This document shows positions 1-7,038 of a stretch of 64,000 nucleotides of DNA, piece by piece. Where the stretch lies: positions 2,418,001 to 2,482,000 of the forward strand of contig NZ_JAUSXT010000001.1 of the NCBI RefSeq assembly GCF_030816235.1, given 5' to 3'. Under the pieces are notes generated by a model. It was not told the origin of the DNA. It saw nothing but the letters and a program-made list of their open reading frames with translations, and made no database searches. The DNA comes from Microbacterium sp. W4I4. GTDB taxonomy: Bacteria; Actinomycetota; Actinomycetes; Actinomycetales; Microbacteriaceae. The position numbers and the translations under genes were made by a program. Each line of letters opens with the position of its first letter. Position 1 is the stretch's first letter.

Positions 1-512
1 TGGAACTGCACGCCGACGATCGGCAGGCTCTCGTGCGCGATCGCCATGATCGTGCCGTGCTCGGCGCGCGCGGTCACGCGCAGCACGCCAGGCAGGTCGG
101 CTTCGGCGAGTGCGAGGGAGTGGTAGCGCCCGGCGGCGAAGGGCGAGCGGATGCCGTCGAACAGCGCCGAGCCGTCGTGAGTCACCTGCGACACCATGCC
201 GTGCATCAGCTCAGGAGCGCGGCCCACCGTGCCGCCGAAGGCCCCGCCGATCACCTGGTGCCCGAGGCACACGCCCAGCAGCGGCATCCGTCTCTCCGCC
301 GCCGCGTGGACGACCGCCGACGACGCCCCGGCATCGCCCGGGGCCCCGGGCCCGGGCGAGATCATCACGGCATCGTACGCATCCAGCAGCAGCGCGTCCT
401 CACCGGCATCCGCCTCGACCATGGTGATCTCGGCTCCCAGCTCCCGCAGGTAGCCGATCAGCGTGTGCACGAAGCTGTCATGGTTGTCGACGACCAGCAC
501 TCGTACGGTCAT
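1..512 (-). CDS. pabA: Glutamine amidotransferase, anthranilate/aminodeoxychorismate synthase component II (partial)
   Basis: Class I glutamine amidotransferase that would supply ammonia for 4-amino-4-deoxychorismate (folate) or anthranilate (tryptophan) synthesis. The first 170 residues are visible. They start MTVRVLVVDNHDSFVHTL and carry the nucleophile motif GVCLGHQ (Cys about residue 82) and the oxyanion-loop motif SPGPGAP. The window ends just after VGVQF, so the HPES catalytic motif lies outside. Its ATG overlaps the stop of the upstream 51-aa membrane protein (ATGA), so translation is probably coupled. In actinobacteria a trpG/pabA copy sits between crgA and the pknB cell-division cluster, so folate (pabA) versus tryptophan (trpG) cannot be settled here. 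Confidence 0.9.
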   Translation of the reverse strand, partial: MTVRVLVVDNHDSFVHTLIGYLRELGAEITMVEADAGEDALLLDAYDAVMISPGPGAPGDAGASSAVVHAAAERRMPLLGVCLGHQVIGGAFGGTVGRAPELMHGMVSQVTHDGSALFDGIRSPFAAGRYHSLALAEADLPGVLRVTARAEHGTIMAIAHESLPIVGVQF

Positions 513-664
513 TCCAGATCGACCTCGCCCGGGGAGACGTACGGGCTCACCCAGGGGAACACGTAGAAGAACAGGCCGTAGAGAACGGTGGCCACCACGA
601 CGAGCAGGATCAGCAGGCGCACCCACCAGGGTCCGGGCAGCAGGCGCCACAGGGCGGCGTACAT
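509..664 (-). CDS. Small single-pass membrane protein (51 aa)
   Basis: A short gene that fits exactly between the sortase and pabA, sharing ATGA overlaps at both ends (its ATG at 662-664 with the sortase stop, its stop with the pabA ATG). The product begins MYAALWRLLPGPWWVRLL and has one long hydrophobic segment (about residues 14-38, rich in L/V/F/Y), then a short polar tail ending VDLE. No family is recognised with certainty. The double overlap is the main evidence that it is translated. The context (sortase, crgA) suggests a cell-envelope role, which is inference. Confidence 0.75.
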   Translation of the reverse strand: MYAALWRLLPGPWWVRLLILLVVVATVLYGLFFYVFPWVSPYVSPGEVDLE

Positions 665-1458
665 CAGGGTGCTCCTTCGGCTGAGGGCGGGGCGACGTCG
701 ACTTTCGCGAGAGACGCCGGCGGCCCCTCGGAGCGCGGCTGGAAGCCCTCGAACACGCCGTACGCGATGATGCGCTCGGCGAGAGAGTAGAGCGGCGAGC
801 AGGCCGTGAGGGTGATGTAGCGCTCACCGGTCTGCTGGGCGGGCATCTGCGGCACGTCGGCGAGCACGTCCACCTGCGTGGGCTTCACGTACTCGAGCGT
901 CCGGAAGCGGTAGGTGTACCAGCCGCCGGGAGTCTCGACGACGATGGCGTCGTTCACCCGCAGCTTGTCGAGCTTGTTGAACGGCTTGCCCCACGTGGTG
1001 CGATGCCCGGCGAGCGAGAAGTTCCCCACCTCGCCCGGCATCTTCGACTGCGTGTACAGACCGATGCCGATGTGATCGAGCGTCCGCGAGCGGGAGGTGC
1101 CGCCGGCGATGTCCTTGACGTAGTCGTCGCCGAACCGGGGGATGCGCATGACCGCGAAGCGCTCGGCGTCGGCCGGATGCTGCAGGACCGGCAGCGCATA
1201 CTGGGTCCGGCCGTCCGCATCCTCGACCACGGGAGGCGGCTCCGGAGCAGGCGCCTCGGCCCACTCCTGGATCCTCGCAGCACCCTCGGCGTTCTTCTGC
1301 GCATCGATGATGATGTCGCCGATCCACATCTGCCAGGCCACGAACAGCAGCACCACGACGCCCGCCGTCAGCAGCAGCTCGCCCAGCACACTGGTGAACG
1401 TCGCGCGAGACCGACGTCGCCCGCGACGCGAGGCCCGCCTGGACGCGACAGCATGCAT
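664..1458 (-). CDS. Class E sortase
   Basis: Membrane-anchored transpeptidase that attaches surface proteins to the cell wall. The 264-aa product has a basic N-terminus, one transmembrane segment (about 22-45), a linker rich in Pro/Glu, and a sortase domain. The catalytic triad is visible: His152 in AGHRTTWG, Cys220 in TLTACSP and Arg229 in SLAERIIAYG. Class E sortases of high-GC Gram-positives typically recognise LAXTG. The start at 1458 is preferred over an upstream ATG at 1596 because TAGACT lies 7 nt before it on this strand (1466-1471), matching other leaderless starts here. It also avoids overlap with crgA on the opposite strand. No sortase substrate was recognised in the window. Confidence 0.9.
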   Translation of the reverse strand: MHAVASRRASRRGRRRSRATFTSVLGELLLTAGVVVLLFVAWQMWIGDIIIDAQKNAEGAARIQEWAEAPAPEPPPVVEDADGRTQYALPVLQHPADAERFAVMRIPRFGDDYVKDIAGGTSRSRTLDHIGIGLYTQSKMPGEVGNFSLAGHRTTWGKPFNKLDKLRVNDAIVVETPGGWYTYRFRTLEYVKPTQVDVLADVPQMPAQQTGERYITLTACSPLYSLAERIIAYGVFEGFQPRSEGPPASLAKVDVAPPSAEGAP

Positions 1459-1495
1459 GAGTGGAAGTCTATTCGTCCCCGCTAGACTGAACCTC
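1459..1495. promoter_or_regulatory. Divergent leaderless promoters of sortase and crgA
   Basis: Only 37 bp separate the two opposite start codons. On the plus strand TAGACT (1483-1488) lies 7 nt before the crgA ATG. On the minus strand TAGACT (complement of 1466-1471) lies 7 nt before the sortase ATG. That spacing puts transcription starts on the start codons. The two polymerase footprints must overlap, so the genes probably cannot initiate at the same moment (inference). Confidence 0.65.
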
Positions 1496-1735
1496 ATGGC
1501 ACGATCCCGCGTACCCGAAGAGCCCGTCGAGCGCCCCGAGGGCGACACCAACGCCCCCAATGCGGTCTGGTTCAAGCCCGTCATGGTCGGCTTCATGCTG
1601 CTCGGGCTCGCCTGGATCCTGGTGTACTACATCTCCGGCTCGCTGTACCCGGTCCCGGGCCTCGGCGGATGGAACCTCGGCATCGGCCTCGGCATCGCCC
1701 TGATCGGCTTCCTCATGACCACGCGCTGGCGCTGA
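1496..1735 (+). CDS. crgA: Cell division protein CrgA
   Basis: Small membrane protein (79 aa) of the actinobacterial CrgA family, which in Mycobacterium and Streptomyces links FtsZ, FtsQ/FtsI and peptidoglycan enzymes at the septum. A polar N-terminus of about 25 residues is followed by NAVWFKPVMVGFMLLGLAWI, an extracytoplasmic loop (SLYPVPGLGGWNLGIG) and a second membrane segment ending TTRWR, the usual two-TM layout. The start has TAGACT 7 nt upstream and no Shine-Dalgarno, so it looks leaderless. A strong terminator follows directly. Length and layout match the family. Confidence 0.93.
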   Translation: MARSRVPEEPVERPEGDTNAPNAVWFKPVMVGFMLLGLAWILVYYISGSLYPVPGLGGWNLGIGLGIALIGFLMTTRWR

Positions 1736-1752
1736 CCGGGCGCTGCGATTCG

Positions 1753-1790
1753 AAGGACCTCTCGCTGATGCGAGGGGTCCTTCTTTTTTC
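1753..1790 (+). terminator. Rho-independent terminator after crgA
   Basis: A 13-bp perfect stem (AAGGACCTCTCGC / GCGAGGGGTCCTT, allowing one G-U) with loop TGAT is followed by CTTTTTTC. It lies 17 bp after the crgA stop. Confidence 0.88.
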
Positions 1791-1826
1791 TCTCTCTCTA
1801 CAGATGACGGGCAGAGAGCGGGCGGA

Positions 1827-1906
1827 GGGATGCTCCCGAAGCGAGCATCGGGGAGGGACCCGCGAAGCGGGAGGGGCACCCGCTCTGCGAGCGGCGGGAG
1901 CATCCC
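1827..1906. repeat. Intergenic hairpin repeat, family A, copy 1
   Basis: Between two convergent 3-prime ends. Outer arms GGGATGCTCCCG (1827-1838) and CGGGAGCATCCC (1895-1906) are perfectly complementary. The core (about 1842-1894) reads GCGAGCATCGGGGAGGGACC, then CGCGAAGCGG and GAGGGGCACCC, then CGCTCTGCGAGCG. The same core recurs at 13619-13668, 16803-16859 and 20901-20984 with different outer arms. Confidence 0.85.
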
Positions 1907-1939
1907 GTAGCCCGCGGACGCATGACCTCATCCCCGAAG

Positions 1940-1991
1940 TTATCCACAAGACTATCCCCAGATGGGGAGAATTACACGGTTGTTATTCACA
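1940..1991. other. Pair of DnaA-box-like 9-mers away from oriC
   Basis: TTATCCACA at 1940-1948 is the consensus DnaA box, and TTATTCACA at 1983-1991 differs by one base. They lie between the convergent crgA and rhomboid genes, about 20 kb from the origin. Confidence 0.5.
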
Positions 1992-2021
1992 GGGCGGGAT
2001 AACCCTGTTAACAACGTCTGA

Positions 2022-2921
2022 TCAGGACAGATAGATCATCGGGGGGATGACGAGCACGAGGATCATCAGCAGCACCGCCACCGCGGACAGCAGCGCGATC
2101 TGCCAAGTTCGCTGGGTTCGCTTGCGCGTGCGGGTGTAGATGTACGCCACCAGCGCCCCCACGATCGCACCACCCAGGTGCGCTTGCCAGGCGATACCCC
2201 CCAGCGTGAAGCCGAGCACGAAGTTGATGCCGAGCACCACGAGGATCCCGGTGACGTTCGCGCCGACATGGCGACCGATGATCAGCAGTGCGGCCATCAG
2301 GCCGAAGATCGCACCAGAAGCGCCCACCGTGGCAGTACGTGGATCCGCGAGGAGCGCGACGGCGACGGAGCCGCCGAGAGCGCTGATCAGATAGAGCGCG
2401 AGGTATCTCACGCGTCCGAGCATGGGCTCGAGGCTCTGTCCGAGCATCCACAGCGCGAGCATGTTCAGGCCCAAGTGGAGGAAACCGCCATGCACCAGGG
2501 CTGTCGTGAGGAGCCGCCACGGCTCGAAGGGGACGCCAGGCAGATCGAGGTAGACGTAGAGCGGCGCGAAGAGCAGCGCGTTCTCGATCCCGCGCCCGAT
2601 GCCGGGAACCATCTGCAGCAGGCTGATAGCGGAAGTGACGGCCAGCAGCGCGTACGTCACGACCGGGCGGCCGGTGCGGCCGGCCATGGTGACGGCGCCG
2701 GTGGTGCGGCCGCCCCAGCGGCGCTGGGCCTTGCGTTGGGCGGGCGACTGGTTCTTGCGCTGCTCCTTCATGCACTCGGGGCAGATCACGCCGACCGGGC
2801 CCTGAGTCTGGCATTCGGGGCAGATCGTGCGCATGCAGCGCTGGCAGAGCACGAAGCTCTGCCGATCCGGATGCCGATAACAGAAGTTGTCTCGATTGCT
2901 CGTGAACTCTGGTGTCGTCAT
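2022..2921 (-). CDS. Rhomboid family intramembrane serine protease with N-terminal zinc-finger-like region
   Basis: Intramembrane protease of 299 aa. The N-terminal 50 residues hold Cys/His pairs (CYRHPDRQ, CQRC, CPEC, CPEC) typical of the small zinc-binding region fused to many actinobacterial rhomboids. The rhomboid core follows with about six or seven membrane helices. The dyad is visible: Ser202 in GASGAIFG and His248 in WQAHLGG. HGGFLHLGLN (His148, Asn153) supplies the oxyanion-region residues. The start at 2921 gives MTTPEFTSNRDNFCYRHPD and excludes a low-complexity upstream extension. It reads toward crgA and lies 55 bp downstream of the cyclophilin gene on the same strand. Substrates are unknown. 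Confidence 0.92.
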   Translation of the reverse strand: MTTPEFTSNRDNFCYRHPDRQSFVLCQRCMRTICPECQTQGPVGVICPECMKEQRKNQSPAQRKAQRRWGGRTTGAVTMAGRTGRPVVTYALLAVTSAISLLQMVPGIGRGIENALLFAPLYVYLDLPGVPFEPWRLLTTALVHGGFLHLGLNMLALWMLGQSLEPMLGRVRYLALYLISALGGSVAVALLADPRTATVGASGAIFGLMAALLIIGRHVGANVTGILVVLGINFVLGFTLGGIAWQAHLGGAIVGALVAYIYTRTRKRTQRTWQIALLSAVAVLLMILVLVIPPMIYLS

Positions 2922-2976
2922 CCGGATCGGCTCGGCTCTCTCGTCGGCTCCGAGGAGCCCGTACGGGTGGGTTGCG

Positions 2977-3534
2977 TCAGGCGGCGACGATGTCGACCGA
3001 GTGCAGGACGACGTCCTCCACAGGCTTGTCGCCGGCACCGGTGCGCACGGCGGCGATCTCGTCGACGACCTTCTTGGACGCATCGTCCGCGACCTTGCCG
3101 AAGATCGTGTGCTTGCCCTGCAGCCACGGCGTCGGGTCGGTGGTGATGAAGAACTGCGAGCCGTTGGTGCCCTCGGCCTGGCCGGTGATGGCGTTGCGGC
3201 GCAGGCCCGCGTTGGCCATGGCGAGGATGTAGGGCTCGGTGAAGTCGAGTTCCATGTTGATCTCGTCGTTGAAGCTGTAGCCGGGGCCGCCGACGCCCTG
3301 ACCGAGCGGGTCGCCGCCCTGGATCATGAAGTTCGGGATGATGCGGTGGAAGATGACATCCTTGTACAGTGCGCCCTCACCGGGCTTGCCGGTGGCCGGG
3401 TGCGTCCAGTCCTTGGAGCCGTCGGACAGGCCGACGAAGTTGGCCACGGTGTTCGGGGCGTGGTCGCCGAACAGGTCGATGACGATGTCACCGTGGTTGG
3501 TGTGCAGTGTTGCGACATGAGAAGCGTGAGGCAT
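2977..3534 (-). CDS. Peptidyl-prolyl cis-trans isomerase, cyclophilin type
   Basis: Cyclophilin-fold foldase (185 aa) that speeds prolyl isomerisation. No signal peptide is visible, so it is probably cytoplasmic (PpiA/PpiB-type). Family motifs include FHRIIPNFMIQGGDP (catalytic Arg and the Phe/Met/Gln of the active site), GYSFNDE, LAMANAG and TNGSQFFIT. The length is normal for an actinobacterial single-domain cyclophilin. The ATG at 3534 is the first in frame, and the HTNHGDI strand follows directly. A hexamer GAGAAT lies about 6 nt upstream, so it could be leaderless, but this is weaker than the TANNNT cases. The position beside rhomboid, crgA and trpG matches other actinobacterial genomes. 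Confidence 0.95.
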   Translation of the reverse strand: MPHASHVATLHTNHGDIVIDLFGDHAPNTVANFVGLSDGSKDWTHPATGKPGEGALYKDVIFHRIIPNFMIQGGDPLGQGVGGPGYSFNDEINMELDFTEPYILAMANAGLRRNAITGQAEGTNGSQFFITTDPTPWLQGKHTIFGKVADDASKKVVDEIAAVRTGAGDKPVEDVVLHSVDIVAA

Positions 3535-3671
3535 GCCTCTATTCTCGCAGAGGCGGGCTGTGCGAGAGCGAATAGTCGCACATCTTCAGGACCTGCACCA
3601 GATCCCTGCCCGCATACAGTCTCGTCTGGCAAGATGAGTCACCTACGAACTCCGACGGACGGGAGAGCAAC

Positions 3672-4166
3672 GTGAACCTCAACCGCAAGCGCAAGAAAGA
3701 ACTGCGCAAGCTTCAGGACGATGCGGGACAGCTGTGGGAGGCGCAGCAGGTGCTCGTCGGCCATGCCGCGGATGTCGCCCGCGAGGCGGGCCGACAGCTC
3801 GGCAACTTCAACCGCGAGCAGGTTCTGCCTGTCGTGCAGGACACCTATAACCGCCGTGTGGCGCCCACCGTGGACCGCGGGGTCAAGATCGGCCGCCACG
3901 TCGTCGACGATAAGGTCGTCCCGATCGTGGGCGGCGTCGTCGGCAGCGCGCTGTCGGCATGGGATGTCGCCAACAACAAGCGCCAGGGGCTGATGCACAC
4001 GGTCGCACCGGCGCCCAAGAGGAAGAGCATGGGCCTCGGCTCGGTCGTGGCGATCGTGCTCGGCGCCGCTGCAGCGATCGGCGTGGTGGTCGCCGCCTGG
4101 CAGGCGCTGCGCGCGGACGACGAGCTCTGGGTCGCAGACGACCCGCTTTCGACGCCCAACGCGTGA
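3672..4166 (+). CDS. Conserved hypothetical protein with one C-terminal membrane segment
   Basis: A 164-aa product starting with GTG, preceded by GGGAGAG. The N-terminal 110 residues are charged and probably helical (MNLNRKRKKELRKLQDD, then an amphipathic stretch with AREAGRQLGNFNREQ). A hydrophobic helix follows at about 120-142 (GLGSVVAIVLGAAAAIGVVV), then a short acidic tail (ADDELWVADDPLSTPNA). No catalytic motif is seen and no function is assigned. It ends 4 bp before the YbaK-like gene, so the two are probably co-transcribed. Confidence 0.75.
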   Translation: MNLNRKRKKELRKLQDDAGQLWEAQQVLVGHAADVAREAGRQLGNFNREQVLPVVQDTYNRRVAPTVDRGVKIGRHVVDDKVVPIVGGVVGSALSAWDVANNKRQGLMHTVAPAPKRKSMGLGSVVAIVLGAAAAIGVVVAAWQALRADDELWVADDPLSTPNA

Positions 4167-4170
4167 TCGC

Positions 4171-4653
4171 TTGAGCGAGCAGAACCAACGGGTGCGCGCC
4201 GCGGCGGCCGCTCGAGGTCTCGAGATCGAGATCATCGAGCGGCCGCCCGCGGGCAGCCTGGAGGAGGCCGCGGCCCTGCTGGGCCTGCAGGTCTCCGACA
4301 TCGTCAAGACGCTGGTCGTCAAACGATCCGACGACACCTTCCTGTTCGCACTGATCCCTGGCGGCCGCTCGATCTCGTGGCCGAAGCTTCGCGCCATCGT
4401 GGGCGTGAACAGGCTGCGCCTGCCCGATCCCGCGATCGCGCTTGAGGCGACCGGCTACGAGCGCGGCACGATCGTCCCCATCGGCAGCACGACGGACTGG
4501 CCGGTGTACGCCGACGAGACGATCGTGGGTCGGCGCATCGCGATGGGCTCGGGAGCCCACGGCTTCTCGCTGTTCATCGACGCGGACGATCTGATCCGCT
4601 CCTACGGTGCCACGGTCGCCGACATCTCCGTTCCGGAGACGGCCCGCGACTGA
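4171..4653 (+). CDS. YbaK/EbsC-family aminoacyl-tRNA deacylase-like protein
   Basis: 160-aa protein of the YbaK/ProX editing fold, which hydrolyses mischarged tRNA (for example Cys-tRNA-Pro). Features are the substrate-loop lysines in VKTLVVKRSDDTF, the glycine-rich GGRSISWPKL segment, and GTIVPIGSTTDWPVYADETI followed by GSGAHGFSLFIDADDL. The start is a TTG 4 bp after the previous stop, which favours translational coupling. A later start would remove the first helix. The exact tRNA substrate cannot be read from sequence. Confidence 0.85.
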   Translation: MSEQNQRVRAAAAARGLEIEIIERPPAGSLEEAAALLGLQVSDIVKTLVVKRSDDTFLFALIPGGRSISWPKLRAIVGVNRLRLPDPAIALEATGYERGTIVPIGSTTDWPVYADETIVGRRIAMGSGAHGFSLFIDADDLIRSYGATVADISVPETARD

Positions 4654-4670
4654 CGCCGCGAGTGCTGCCC

Positions 4671-4979
4671 TCAGACGGTCTCGACGTCGAGGAACAGGCC
4701 GGTGATCTTTCCTCCGGTGGCCTGGATCACCGCGCCGAAGAACGCGCCGCCCTCCGGTGTCGCGGTGCCCGCGGAGGCCTCGTCGTAGCCGTCGAAGGTC
4801 AGGGTGATGGTGCGATGCGCCGGCGTGGGAGTGCCGTCCTCCTTGGGCCAGACGCGGCTGGACTCCAGACCGCGCAGTCCGGGCACGGCCCGCGCCTTGG
4901 TGAGGATGTCGGGCAGAGCGGCCTCGAGGACGTCGGCCGACTCGAGGTTGTCGATGATGATCTCGACCTTGGTGGACAT
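4671..4979 (-). CDS. Small hypothetical protein (102 aa)
   Basis: Product begins MSTKVEIIIDNLESADVLEA and alternates short beta strands and helices (ITLTFDGYDEA; GAFFGAVIQATGGKITGLFLD), compatible with a ferredoxin-like or dimeric alpha/beta fold. This is a visual guess and no family is recognised. AAGGAA lies about 7 nt before the ATG at 4979, which is why that start is preferred over 4994. A 40-bp near-palindrome (4991-5030) sits immediately upstream and would cover the promoter or transcription start, so the gene is probably tightly regulated. It is convergent with the YbaK-like gene. Confidence 0.7.
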   Translation of the reverse strand: MSTKVEIIIDNLESADVLEAALPDILTKARAVPGLRGLESSRVWPKEDGTPTPAHRTITLTFDGYDEASAGTATPEGGAFFGAVIQATGGKITGLFLDVETV

Positions 4980-4990
4980 GATTGTTCCTT

Positions 4991-5030
4991 CCATCGTTTG
5001 TAGAGTTACTAGTTAGTCTACATACGATGG
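4991..5030. promoter_or_regulatory. 40-bp near-perfect palindrome, likely operator
   Basis: Seventeen of twenty mirrored positions pair. The outer arms are CCATCGT and ACGATGG, the inner arms TGTAGA and TCTACA, and the centre is ACTAGT. It lies between the NUDIX gene stop and the start of the 102-aa gene, 12 bp from that ATG. Confidence 0.7.
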
Positions 5031-5043
5031 GGAGATCTGTCAC

Positions 5044-5466
5044 TCAGAGGATTCCTGCCATCCTCAATGCGATGTCGACGAGCTTCACGCGCCGCAGTTC
5101 GGCCACCTCGGGCAGCGTGAACCATCCGGCCATGTCCGTGGAGCCGTTGGTCTCGAACCGCAGCCGGCCGCCGGTGATGTCGGCCCGGTAGACGATGCGC
5201 AGGGTGTGCAGTGGTGAGCTGGCCTTGTGCACGCGCTGCGAGCCCGGGATGACACGGGAGTGGATGCCGAGCAGTTCGGTGGGCTGGACATGGAATCCGG
5301 TCTCCTCGCGCAGCTCGCGCCGCACCGCGACCTCGGGATCCTCGCCGTCCTCCAGTCCTCCGCCTGGCATGGTCCAGGCGACGCGTCGCCCCTCGGTCCA
5401 GCGTGCGAGAAGGACGCGGCCCTCGTCATCGGTGACGACCGCGTAGGCGGCGACGCGCAGATCCAT
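5044..5466 (-). CDS. NUDIX hydrolase (MutT-like)
   Basis: 140-aa hydrolase of nucleoside diphosphates linked to another moiety. The Nudix box is intact: GGGLEDGEDPEVAVRREL followed by REETGF, matching GX5EX7REUXEEXGU. The rest (RVLLARWTEGRRVAWTMPGG; GSTDMAGWFTLPEVAEL) is typical of single-domain proteins of the family. The start MDLRVAAYAVV at 5466 is chosen because TACTGT (complement of 5473-5478) lies 6 nt upstream, the leaderless pattern seen elsewhere; the in-frame ATG at 5511 has no support. Substrate unknown. Confidence 0.9.
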   Translation of the reverse strand: MDLRVAAYAVVTDDEGRVLLARWTEGRRVAWTMPGGGLEDGEDPEVAVRRELREETGFHVQPTELLGIHSRVIPGSQRVHKASSPLHTLRIVYRADITGGRLRFETNGSTDMAGWFTLPEVAELRRVKLVDIALRMAGIL

Positions 5467-5582
5467 GACTTCACAGTAACGCCCACCCCGCGCGGCGGAC
5501 ATCGCGGGCATCGATCAGGAATCGAGAAGCACATCCGTGCGACACCCTCGTAGCGTGGATCGCAGACACGAAGGAGACCGAA

Positions 5583-6035
5583 ATGGCTGAGAAGAGCAAG
5601 ACAGCGAACTTCACCGATGTGGAACTCGCCGCGATGAAGGAGACGGCGGCCGAGCGGCGCACAGCGCGCTCCCGCTCGAAGAAGGACCCCGAGCAGATCC
5701 GTCGCGAGGGCGAGGAGGAACTGCTCGGCAAGCTGGCCGAACTCTCGGACGACGACCGCGAGCTCGGCGAGGCGCTGCACAAGCTCGTCACGGAGACCGC
5801 GCCGCACCTGGTCCCGCGCACGTATTACGGCATGCCTGCATGGGGCAAGGACGGCAAGGTTCTGTGCTTCTTCCAGGCGGCGTCGAAGTTCAAGGTTCGC
5901 TACGCCACATTCGGCTTCGATCCGACCGCGGCGTTGGACGACGGCAACGTGTGGCCGACCTCGTTCGCCGTCACGAAGCTCGGTGCGAAGGAGCTGGACT
6001 TCCTGGGCGAGCTGATTCGCCGCGCCGCCTCCTGA
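5583..6035 (+). CDS. DUF1801-like / YdhG-type protein
   Basis: 150-aa soluble protein with GAAGGAG 6 nt before the ATG. The N-terminal half is highly charged and helical (about residues 15-65). The C-terminal half contains TYYGMPAWGKDGKVLCFFQA and KVRYATFGFD, which resemble the DUF1801 / iron-chaperone fold (YdhG family). The match is by eye. No catalytic residues can be named. It stands alone with clear leader spacing. Confidence 0.7.
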   Translation: MAEKSKTANFTDVELAAMKETAAERRTARSRSKKDPEQIRREGEEELLGKLAELSDDDRELGEALHKLVTETAPHLVPRTYYGMPAWGKDGKVLCFFQAASKFKVRYATFGFDPTAALDDGNVWPTSFAVTKLGAKELDFLGELIRRAAS

Positions 6036-6106
6036 GCGATCACGCTGTCCTGAGCCATCACGCGAGATCGAGTGCGTCCGCCGACCGCGTCAGCGCACTC
6101 TGGTTC

Positions 6107-6952
6107 TCAGCGCACGACGGCGGTGACCGATGCCAGCCGCTGCAGCACCTCATGGCTGATGGATCCGAGCAGGAAGCGGCGCACGACGCCGTGCCCACGG
6201 CTGCCGACCACGGTCAGACGCGCGCCCTCGGCGAGCTCGTTGATGATCAGCGACGGGAAGCCCTCGGCCACCGCTTCCTCGATCTCCAGGTCGGGGTAGC
6301 GGCTGCGCAACCCGCCCAGCGACAGAGCGAGCGCTTCGCGGGCGTTCTGCTCCATCCCATCCCGGTAGCCGTGTGGGCTGACCATCAGGGCGTTGCGCGG
6401 TGCGGAGATCGGGGTCCAGACGATGACCGCGGTGAGGGGCTCCCCCAGACGATCTGCCTCGGCTGCGGCGAAGGCGATCGCGTCCTCCGAGACGGGCGAA
6501 CCGTCGACGCCGACCACGACACCGCTGCGCTCGTCGTCCAGGTCGAAGTCGGGCACGACCACGACCGGGCACTTCGATGCGGCGGTGATGCGGATGCCGT
6601 GGGCGCCGCGCGCAGGTCCCTTCCCTGGGCCGCGGTAGTCGCTGCCGATGACCAGCAGAGCGGCATCCTCCGACGCGACGGCGAGCTGCGCGACAGGATC
6701 GCCGACCTCGACCCGGGTGGTGACGGTCACCCCCGCCGCGGCGATCCGATCCGCCTCGGCGGCGAGCAGCTGCTCTGTCGCGGAGGTCGCGGCCTGGATC
6801 AGGGCGGCCTCGCCGATCATGCCGACCGCACCGCCGACGACGCTCAGCAGTTCGATGCTCTGATGGCGCGCGCTCGCGCGTGCGACGGCCCAGTCGACCG
6901 CCCGCCGGCTGTCGGATGCGGCGCTGACCGCGACGATGAGCTTCTCAGACAT
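6107..6952 (-). CDS. Universal stress protein, tandem UspA domains
   Basis: 281-aa protein with two USP domains, about 1-140 and 150-281. Each has the ATP-loop signature: GSDYRGPGKG...CPVVVVPD in the first and GSRGHGVVRRFLLGSIS followed by VTAVVR in the second. The Asp of the first beta strand appears in the second domain (VVGVDGSP). Tandem USPs are common in actinobacteria and are often induced by hypoxia or nutrient stress. The leader contains GGACGGAG about 7 nt before the ATG at 6952. It is adjacent to, but not overlapping, the class V aminotransferase gene on the same strand. Confidence 0.92.
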   Translation of the reverse strand: MSEKLIVAVSAASDSRRAVDWAVARASARHQSIELLSVVGGAVGMIGEAALIQAATSATEQLLAAEADRIAAAGVTVTTRVEVGDPVAQLAVASEDAALLVIGSDYRGPGKGPARGAHGIRITAASKCPVVVVPDFDLDDERSGVVVGVDGSPVSEDAIAFAAAEADRLGEPLTAVIVWTPISAPRNALMVSPHGYRDGMEQNAREALALSLGGLRSRYPDLEIEEAVAEGFPSLIINELAEGARLTVVGSRGHGVVRRFLLGSISHEVLQRLASVTAVVR

Positions 6953-7038
6953 GGCGACTCCGTCCCCTGGTGGTCCTCACTCTATGCCGTTGTGAGGGGT
7001 TCCGCTCGGGCCGCCGCCAGCACCATCGGATGCCGAGG

